Assembly (NCBI GenBank): GCA_937924555.1
Contig: CALDSN010000211.1
Span: 1 to 20,569, forward strand
Reading direction: 5' to 3'
Origin: an uncultured bacterium
Lineage (GTDB): Bacteria; Cloacimonadota; Cloacimonadia; Cloacimonadales; Cloacimonadaceae
DNA length: 20,569 nt
Part shown: in pieces, positions 15,101-20,569 of the stretch
Position numbering within the stretch: position 1 is the stretch's first letter
Layout: every line of letters begins with the position of its first letter
Program-made: the position numbers and the translations under genes
Notes under the pieces: generated by a model
Seen by the model: the letters and a program-made list of their open reading frames with translations, nothing else
Database searches by the model: none
Told to the model about the DNA's origin: nothing

Positions 15101-15985
15101 CAATTAGTTGATGACGATGAAGTGAACGACCAGATTTATGCTCAGATCAGCTTGAAAATCAAGCAATCTCTTGAGCAAAGCGATAATGAATATAAGAAAG
15201 CTCGTGAACGAATCAAACATGGTGATGAACTCCAGTACGGCGTTCGTAAGATGGTGAAAGTATATGTAGCCAAGAAACGGAAGATCGAGGTCGGTGACAA
15301 AATGGCAGGTCGCCATGGTAACAAAGGTGTTATCTCTATTGTTGCCCCCATTGAAGATATGCCCTTCTTGGAAGACGGTACCCCTGTGGATATCGTATTG
15401 AACCCGCTTGGTGTGCCTTCACGTATGAATATCGGTCAGATCATGGAGACTCACCTGGGCATGGCAGCTCGTGCACTTGGTTTCGAGGTAGAAACCCCCA
15501 TCTTTGACGGAGCTACCATTGAAGATATCCGTGCTGAACTTAGAACTGCCGGGTTATCAGAAGACGGTAAAAGCGTTCTTTATGATGGCAAATCCGGTGA
15601 ACCCTTCAAAGAGAGAGTTACGGTTGGCGTTATCTATATGATGAAACTCAATCACTTGGTTGCAGACAAAATGCATGCCAGATCAACTGGACCATACTCC
15701 TTGATAACTCAACAACCCTTGGGTGGTAAAGCCCAACATGGTGGTCAGCGCTTGGGTGAAATGGAAGTATGGGCTCTTGAGGCTTATGGTGCTGCACACC
15801 TCTTGGAAGAGATGCTTACTATAAAAAGCGATGATGTGGACGGCCGTAACAATGCTTTCAAAGCCATTACACGCGGTGAGAATCCACCCCCTCCGGGTGT
15901 TCCGGAATCCTTCAATGTGCTAACCAGTGAGTTGAAATCGCTGGGATTCGACATTGAGTTCATTAAAGACGAAGAAAACAGGTAG
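12188..15985 (+). CDS. rpoB: DNA-directed RNA polymerase subunit beta
   Basis: This is the beta subunit of RNA polymerase, 1265 residues (E. coli 1342; part of the E. coli lineage-specific insertions is absent). Family blocks seen include NGAERVIISQL, the rifampicin region QLSQFMEQTNPL (from about 461), SALGPGG, THYGR-like SHYGRVCPIETPEGPNIGLI, YNYEDA, the GDKMAGRHGNKG lysine motif, and MHARSTGPYS near the C-terminus. The start is TTG: AAGGAGAG (12175-12182) stands at good spacing and the protein then begins RKVKSYSRISGRF as expected. Unusual residues: Ala480 where E. coli R529 lies, Glu467 for D516, and His1184 and Leu1189 in the otherwise nearly invariant AQFGGQRFGEMEVW block. The stop overlaps the rpoC ribosome binding site. 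Confidence 0.99.
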   Translation: MRKVKSYSRISGRFAELGIPEVEIPNLLAMQVDSFNDFLQKETHPQRREKRGLQAVFESIFPLEDSKGNFLLEFIEYNVLQEKYSIEECRERNLSYQAPLKAKMRLSVYEYRETANPGERERELKDVLEQDVFLGEIPLVTEQGTFVVNGAERVIISQLQRSPGVFFSEEKHPSGKTLYSAKVIPYNGSWLEFDIDIHDVMYVHIDKRRKLPVTTLLRAIGISTNNDLRKTFYKSETLPLKDAKLRHLYADIYEEGNPEPIAQANEQITESLSKFLEDRKISTVDVIDYKYEIARKVLENTLSKDPTINEEEALKKIYSLIRPGEDAPVEAAKQLVDRMFFNEKRYNLGEVGRYKINSRLGIDVDPSVMTLTVQDFVYIFKTLINIYHDDDEVDDIDNLANRRVRTVGELLQEQYASGLAMVARIIQERMAISNIDEITVHDLVNSNALISVVQSFFLTGQLSQFMEQTNPLAALRHKRAFSALGPGGLARDRAGFEVRDVHSSHYGRVCPIETPEGPNIGLIVSPAIYSRINHLGFIETPYRKVVDGYVTDVYEYFDAAQEEKYIIAQSDVHLDDNRKITDEIIFAREKGDFVQVSPKQVQYMDVAPQQMVSVSAAMIPFLEHDDANRALMGSNMQRQAVPLINPQAPLVGTGMEKIAAMDTSCIAVAPYDGIVSNVTSSYIELKPTNERDEAYYLSAGNRIHLKKFVRTNQDTCSNQRPVVRIGDTVKKGQPISDGACVEDNRLALGTNMLVAFMPWYGYNYEDAIILSEKVAREDTLTSIYIEEMEVLVRNVKNGREELAYDIPNVPAQALRNLDKTGIIRVGSVIHAGDVIVGKVTPKSIEIDPSPEENLMRALFGDRAGDFTNSSLKAKPGMEGVVIDVKVFSRLEEGNDLDEENDDKIQKLKAELAFRRKKVEEFKEEKLSAILIGQIAKTIWDEKSNTHFIAPGKKISKEDLKRINFKKLDMDVQLVDDDEVNDQIYAQISLKIKQSLEQSDNEYKKARERIKHGDELQYGVRKMVKVYVAKKRKIEVGDKMAGRHGNKGVISIVAPIEDMPFLEDGTPVDIVLNPLGVPSRMNIGQIMETHLGMAARALGFEVETPIFDGATIEDIRAELRTAGLSEDGKSVLYDGKSGEPFKERVTVGVIYMMKLNHLVADKMHARSTGPYSLITQQPLGGKAQHGGQRLGEMEVWALEAYGAAHLLEEMLTIKSDDVDGRNNAFKAITRGENPPPPGVPESFNVLTSELKSLGFDIEFIKDEENR

Positions 15986-15990
15986 GAGGA
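15984..15990 (+). promoter_or_regulatory. rpoC ribosome binding site overlapping the rpoB stop
   Basis: AGGAGGA shares two bases with the rpoB TAG stop (15983-15985) and precedes the GTG start at 15998 by seven bases. Ribosomes finishing rpoB are placed right on the rpoC start, favouring coupled, equal synthesis of beta and beta-prime. Confidence 0.85.
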
Positions 15991-15997
15991 GATAATC

Positions 15998-18900
15998 GTG
16001 TTAAAAGACTCAAGACGTGAAATCAGACCCAATGAATACGACGCAGTCCGGATCAAGATTGCTTCTCCCGATACGATTATTAATGAATGGTCTCATGGTG
16101 AGGTAACTAAGCCTGATACTTTGAATTACAGAACCTTGAAACCTGAAAAAGATGGTCTTTTCTGCGAGAGAATATTCGGTCCCGAAAGAGATTATGAATG
16201 CGCTTGCGGTAAGTATAAAAAGAAACGGTTTCAAAACACCGTTTGCGATCGCTGTAATGTGCTGGTAACCACCTCCCGCGTACGTCGCACCCGCATGGGC
16301 CATATAGACCTTGCCGTACCGATTGCCCACATTTGGTTCGTGAAGAGTGCCCCCAGTAAGATAGGTACCATCTTGGATATGACCGTAAAAGACCTCGAAA
16401 GAGTGTTATATTATGAGTCCTACATAGTTATCGATCCAGGCGACAGCCCCTATGAGAAGATGGAGCTGTTGGAAGTAGATGAATATTATGAAATCAGGGA
16501 CAAAGTCGGAGAGAACTTCATCGCCTTGATGGGTGCGGAAGCGATTAAAGAACTGCTTGCTAGAATCAATCTCAAGAACGATGCTCTAGACCTCCGTACC
16601 AGGCTTAAATTCGAGGAATCGGCTCTGCGTAAACAGAAGCTTATCAACAAGCTGAAAATAGTGGATGCCTTCATCAAGAGCGGAAATAAACCCGAACACA
16701 TGATTATGGAAGCTCTCCCTGTGCTCCCCCCCACTCTCCGTCCCTTGGTACCGTTGGAAGGTGGACGCTTTGCCACCGCAGATTTCAATGATCTGTATCG
16801 CAGAGTTATCACCAGAAACAACCGTTTGAAAGGTCTCTTAGAAATCCGAGCACCTGAGGTTATTCTGCGAAACGAAAAGCGTATGCTTCAAGAAGCTGTG
16901 GATGCATTAATCGACAACAGCCGTAAGGCTCGCCCAGTCCGTGGCAGAGGAAACAGACCACTTAAATCCCTAACGGACCAACTGAAAGGAAAGCAAGGTC
17001 GCTTTCGTCAGAACCTCTTAGGTAAGCGTGTGGACTATTCCGGTCGTTCCGTTATTACTGTGGGACCGGAGCTGAAGCTTTACCAATGTGGCTTGCCCAA
17101 AGAAATGGCTGTGGAACTATTTAAACCTTACCTCATCGAAAGATTACAGAAGATGGGCGAAGTAGATAAAGTAAAGAATGCCAAGAAACTTATTGAAAAG
17201 AAGCAGCCCGAGATATGGTCTATCCTTGAAGAAGTGATTAAGGATTACCCAGTACTGCTAAACCGCGCACCAACCCTTCACAGACTAGGTATCCAAGCCT
17301 TCATGCCGGTGCTGACTGATAATAAAGCAATACAGCTTCACCCCATGGTTTGCGTGCCCTTTAATGCGGACTTCGACGGTGACCAGATGGGTGTGTACGT
17401 TCCTCTTTCTCTTGAGGCACAGATAGAAGCGCGTGTTTTAATGCTCTCCACCCGTAACCTGCTGTTACCATCAAACGGTCGCCTTGCCATGGCTGCCAAC
17501 CAAGACATTGTACTTGGTTGCTATTACCTAACCATGGAAGAAGGTTCTGCTCCTGATGATGTGAGCAAAATGCGGCATTTCTACGGCACTGACGATGTTA
17601 TCGCAGCCTATGAAGCCGAAGAGCAGATGTGTAGCGTGAAGGGCGAAGCTGTTATTGATAGAAGCCTAGACTTGCATACCTGGATACGCGTTAAACTCGG
17701 TTCTGAACTCATCACTACCACAGTAGGCAGGGTTATCTTTAATCAGATTATCCCCCCGGAAGTGGGATATCAGAACATTACTTATGATAAAGGCAAATTG
17801 AATGACCTCGCCATGCTCTGCTTTGATGCAGTAGGACAGTGGCGCACTGCCGTTGTGCTGGACGACCTCAAGGCAATTGGTTTTAAATATGCAACTCGTG
17901 CCGGGGTTACTTTCAGCTTTGGCGACATCGTTGTTCCCAAACGCAAAGCCGAGATTATTGCTCAATCCGAAGAAGAAGTAATGAAAATTACCGACCTGCA
18001 TCAAAAAGGCGGTATCACCGAAAACGAACGTTTTGGTCGTGTTGTTGATCAGTGGAAGAAAACCACCGTTCGTGTTACCGACGAAATGATGGAAGAGTTA
18101 TCACACACTCGTAGCGGATTGAACTCCATCTACATGATGTACAAGTCCGGTGCCCGTGGTAGCAAAGACCAGATTAAGCAACTCGGTGGTATGCGTGGAT
18201 TGATGGATAAACCCACCAAAATCGGTGCCGGTGGTGGAGGTGACGTTATCGAAACCCCCATTAAATCTAACTTCAAAGAAGGCTTAACCGTGTTGGAATA
18301 CTTTGTCTCCACTCACGGAGCCCGTAAAGGACTTGCCGATACAGCGCTTAAAACAGCTGACGCAGGTTATCTTACCCGCCGTCTGGTGGATGTTGCTCAG
18401 AATGCAATTATCACCATCGAAGATTGTGGAACTGCCCGTGGCGTTCACATGACGGTGCTGAAAGAGGGTAATGAAATCGTGCAGACACTCGCTGAAAGAA
18501 TTCAAGGCAGAACTGCAGTTGACGATATCATCAGTCCGATTACCGGCAAGGTTCTTGTCGCCTCGGGAGAAGAAATCTCCAACAAGATGGCCAAGACTCT
18601 GCAAAACCACGGTCTTATCTCAGTACACGTACGCAGCACCCTTACCTGCGAGGCAGATAAAGGCATTTGTGCCAAATGCTACGGACGTAACTTATCCACC
18701 CAGAAGCCTGCCACTATCGGCGACCCTGTTGGTATCGTGGCAGCCCAAAGTATCGGTGAACCGGGTACACAGTTGACCCTGCGTACATTCCACATTGGTG
18801 GAGCTGCTTCAACCGCTACAGATTTGGCTGAAGTTGTTTCCGGTTATGACGGCATTGTGGTGTTCGATCGTATGAATACGGTTACCAACCCCGAGAACCA

Positions 18901-20479
18901 GCTAATCTCCGTTAGCCACTTGGGTCGCTTGATGGTTGTTGATCCTGCAGACCGTAGCAAGATTTTGGAAGAATTCAAAGTGGAATATGCTGCCACCGTC
19001 CATGTTCATGACGAGCAGATTATCGCTAAAGACACCAAGCTCTTGTCTTGGGACCAGTTTAACAATCCGCTTATTTCCACTGCCAAAGGTGTGTTGCACT
19101 ATGAGAACTTCATTAAAGATATCACCTATAAGGAAGAGTATAACGACATTACCTTTACCAGAGATATCACCATTATCGAATCCAAAGACCGCAAGAAACA
19201 ACCTCAGTTCCGCGTGGTGGGTGATGACGGCACAGTCCGCTTGATCCCTCTGCCTACCGGTCTGGTGATTAGGGTTGAAGATGGCAGCTTCGTTCATACC
19301 GGAGATATCCTAGGTCAAACCTCGCGTATGACCATTAAGCAACGAGACATCACCGGTGGTCTTCCTCGTGTGCAAGACTTGTTTGAAGCCAGAGTGCCGA
19401 AGGACAAAGCTAAGATTTCTGATATTGATGGCATCGTTACCATTGGTGGTCTTAAGAAGACCGGGCGTGACATCTTCGTTACCCCTTCCAATGGTCTCTA
19501 TGCACCTTGCGATGGCAAAGTTGTGGTTCTAACCGACGAGGACAAGAAACAGTCTATTGTTGTCCTATCCGATAAAGCCGTGTACAGCGAGAACGATGGC
19601 AAGGTAACCATAATTGAGGAGAACCGCAAGAAGATAGTTCAGGTGGCAAAACGTAACCAAACTCCCAAGCAATATGAGATACCCAAGGGTATGCAGATCA
19701 TCGTGAAGAATGATGACTCCGTAAAAGCGGGAATGCCTCTCTGTGGTAAAGTATATGAAGTTCCTGCCGAACAGGAGAGCATTGTTGTATCCGGGGACGC
19801 TGTCTCCATCAAGCAACCTCTTGCCGGTCGCAAATACATGATTCCCTCCGGAAAGCGTATCATTGTTCACCAAGGTGACTTTGTGGAAAGTGGTGATGCC
19901 CTGTCCGATGGACCTTTCGATCCACACGATATGCTGGTGAAAGGCGTTATCGAAGCGCAAATGCTTATCCTCAACGAGGTTCAGGAAATATACCGTAAAC
20001 AAGGCGTGAAGATAGACGACAAGCATGTTAGCGTTATCATCCGTCAGATGTTCAAGAAAGTCCGCATCACAGAGAGTGGTAGTACCAGCTTCCTGCAAGG
20101 TGACATCGTGGACAAGATTCTGGTGGAAAAAGAGAATCGCGAAGCGCTTGAATATGATAAAACCCCTGCCCAATTCGAGCAATTGCTATTGGGTATCACC
20201 AAAACTTCGCTATTAACCGAAAGCTGGCTTTCTTCTGCCTCCTTCCAAGAGACTACAAAGGTGCTTACCCGCGCTGCCATTGAAGGTAGAGTGGACAAGC
20301 TGGAAGGCTTGAAAGAAAGCATCATTCTGGGACACAGAATACCTGTGGGTACCGGAACCAAAGCATATAACAACATGATTAAGCAAGCAGTGAACTCCGG
20401 TAAGTCGGTTGCTCAGATAGTGACTGAATTTGCCCACCCCACTGTGCAGGAAGATAGCGGGGATTACCTCGATTTCTAA
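15998..20479 (+). CDS. rpoC: DNA-directed RNA polymerase subunit beta-prime
   Basis: This 1493-residue protein is the catalytic subunit; E. coli has 1407. Zinc site 1 is Cys68, Cys70, Cys83, Cys86; zinc site 2 is Cys810, Cys884, Cys891, Cys894. The catalytic loop NADFDGD holds Asp458, Asp460 and Asp462. The bridge helix (THGARKGLADTALKTADAGY) and trigger loop (QLTLRTFHIGG, His932) are recognisable. The F-loop has a glycine-rich insert (IGAGGGGDVIETP), and an SI3-type insertion lies between FHIGG and DITGGLPRVQDLFEAR, as in Proteobacteria and FCB bacteria. Residues of about 1167-1279 are an extra insertion containing a duplicated 26-residue motif. Departures from near-universal residues are Gly465 and Tyr467 after the catalytic loop (usually Ala and His) and Leu928 in the trigger loop (usually Met in bacteria). 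The start is GTG. Confidence 0.99.
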   Translation: MLKDSRREIRPNEYDAVRIKIASPDTIINEWSHGEVTKPDTLNYRTLKPEKDGLFCERIFGPERDYECACGKYKKKRFQNTVCDRCNVLVTTSRVRRTRMGHIDLAVPIAHIWFVKSAPSKIGTILDMTVKDLERVLYYESYIVIDPGDSPYEKMELLEVDEYYEIRDKVGENFIALMGAEAIKELLARINLKNDALDLRTRLKFEESALRKQKLINKLKIVDAFIKSGNKPEHMIMEALPVLPPTLRPLVPLEGGRFATADFNDLYRRVITRNNRLKGLLEIRAPEVILRNEKRMLQEAVDALIDNSRKARPVRGRGNRPLKSLTDQLKGKQGRFRQNLLGKRVDYSGRSVITVGPELKLYQCGLPKEMAVELFKPYLIERLQKMGEVDKVKNAKKLIEKKQPEIWSILEEVIKDYPVLLNRAPTLHRLGIQAFMPVLTDNKAIQLHPMVCVPFNADFDGDQMGVYVPLSLEAQIEARVLMLSTRNLLLPSNGRLAMAANQDIVLGCYYLTMEEGSAPDDVSKMRHFYGTDDVIAAYEAEEQMCSVKGEAVIDRSLDLHTWIRVKLGSELITTTVGRVIFNQIIPPEVGYQNITYDKGKLNDLAMLCFDAVGQWRTAVVLDDLKAIGFKYATRAGVTFSFGDIVVPKRKAEIIAQSEEEVMKITDLHQKGGITENERFGRVVDQWKKTTVRVTDEMMEELSHTRSGLNSIYMMYKSGARGSKDQIKQLGGMRGLMDKPTKIGAGGGGDVIETPIKSNFKEGLTVLEYFVSTHGARKGLADTALKTADAGYLTRRLVDVAQNAIITIEDCGTARGVHMTVLKEGNEIVQTLAERIQGRTAVDDIISPITGKVLVASGEEISNKMAKTLQNHGLISVHVRSTLTCEADKGICAKCYGRNLSTQKPATIGDPVGIVAAQSIGEPGTQLTLRTFHIGGAASTATDLAEVVSGYDGIVVFDRMNTVTNPENQLISVSHLGRLMVVDPADRSKILEEFKVEYAATVHVHDEQIIAKDTKLLSWDQFNNPLISTAKGVLHYENFIKDITYKEEYNDITFTRDITIIESKDRKKQPQFRVVGDDGTVRLIPLPTGLVIRVEDGSFVHTGDILGQTSRMTIKQRDITGGLPRVQDLFEARVPKDKAKISDIDGIVTIGGLKKTGRDIFVTPSNGLYAPCDGKVVVLTDEDKKQSIVVLSDKAVYSENDGKVTIIEENRKKIVQVAKRNQTPKQYEIPKGMQIIVKNDDSVKAGMPLCGKVYEVPAEQESIVVSGDAVSIKQPLAGRKYMIPSGKRIIVHQGDFVESGDALSDGPFDPHDMLVKGVIEAQMLILNEVQEIYRKQGVKIDDKHVSVIIRQMFKKVRITESGSTSFLQGDIVDKILVEKENREALEYDKTPAQFEQLLLGITKTSLLTESWLSSASFQETTKVLTRAAIEGRVDKLEGLKESIILGHRIPVGTGTKAYNNMIKQAVNSGKSVAQIVTEFAHPTVQEDSGDYLDF

Positions 20480-20505
20480 AGTTATTACCACACTGAAATA
20501 AAGAA

Positions 20506-20511
20506 AAGGAG
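20506..20511 (+). promoter_or_regulatory. Ribosome binding site of rpsL
   Basis: AAGGAG lies seven bases before the GTG at 20519 and fixes that start. It is 26 bases after the rpoC stop, and no hairpin or U-tract lies between, so read-through from rpoC into rpsL is expected. Confidence 0.8.
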
Positions 20512-20518
20512 AACATCA

Positions 20519-20569
20519 GTGCCAACCATCAACCAACTGATCCGTAAAGGCAGAACCGAAGTTGAGAAG
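20519..20569 (+). CDS. rpsL: 30S ribosomal protein S12, first 17 codons
   Basis: Only the start is in the window. The GTG-initiated frame reads MPTINQLIRKGRTEVEK, matching the highly conserved S12 N-terminus MPTINQLVRKGR. S12 sits at the decoding centre and is the classic streptomycin-resistance determinant. Its place right after rpoC is the start of the rpsL-rpsG-fusA (str) block in most bacteria. The rest runs off the right edge. Confidence 0.95.
   Translation, partial: MPTINQLIRKGRTEVEK

Noticed and set aside
19565..20182. Minus-strand open frame of 205 codons within rpoC
   Set aside because: It is entirely antisense to conserved RpoC sequence and shows no recognisable protein family or ribosome binding site.

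Overview
The window reads as one end of a bacterial core informational operon, preceded on the opposite strand by one very large secreted surface protein. The lineage is most likely Candidatus Cloacimonadota (the former WWE1/Cloacimonetes) or a close relative in the wider FCB group. This rests on three things: the giant protein ends in a FlgD-like, YPNPFNPST-type C-terminal sorting domain of the type IX secretion system (T9SS) kind; its modules (beta-helix, fibronectin-like, cleaved-adhesin-like and ASH-like) have the style of that phylum; and RpoC carries an SI3-type trigger-loop insertion and a glycine-rich F-loop as FCB members do. The assignment is inferred from family knowledge, not from a search.

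Layout. 1-310 has no convincing gene; it holds a run of ten C and the intrinsic terminator of the minus-strand gene. 311-6367 (minus) is the 2018-residue secreted modular protein. 6368-7039 is a 672-base divergent spacer. It contains a possible minus-strand promoter and leader, a nested palindromic element (about 6798-6898) that looks like a dispersed intergenic repeat, and two near-identical TTGACA-containing promoter-like blocks 81 bases apart, just before the tRNA genes. From 7040 everything is on the plus strand: tRNA-Thr(UGU), tRNA-Tyr(GUA), tRNA-Gly(UCC), tRNA-Thr(GGU), tuf, rpmG (48 codons), tRNA-Trp(CCA), secE, nusG, rplK, rplA, rplJ, rplL, rpoB, rpoC and the first 17 codons of rpsL.

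How it works together. The four tRNAs plus tuf reproduce the gene order known from the E. coli thrU-tyrU-glyT-thrT-tufB operon, joined to the classic secE-nusG-rplKAJL-rpoBC block, so delivery of aminoacyl-tRNA, ribosome stalk proteins, the elongation factor NusG, the SecE translocon subunit and the large RNA polymerase subunits appear to be one expression unit. Two hairpins could divide the transcript: one between tRNA-Trp and secE, and a very long one between rplL and rpoB, where E. coli has its attenuator and RNase III site. Start codons also change there: the genes from tuf to rplL use ATG, whereas rpoB uses TTG and rpoC and rpsL use GTG.

No mobile element, CRISPR array, phage gene or toxin-antitoxin pair was seen. 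The most unusual content is in the RNA polymerase genes, which have a roughly 110-residue RpoC insertion with an internal duplication and several substitutions at nearly invariant positions, and in the non-coding spacer 6368-7039.
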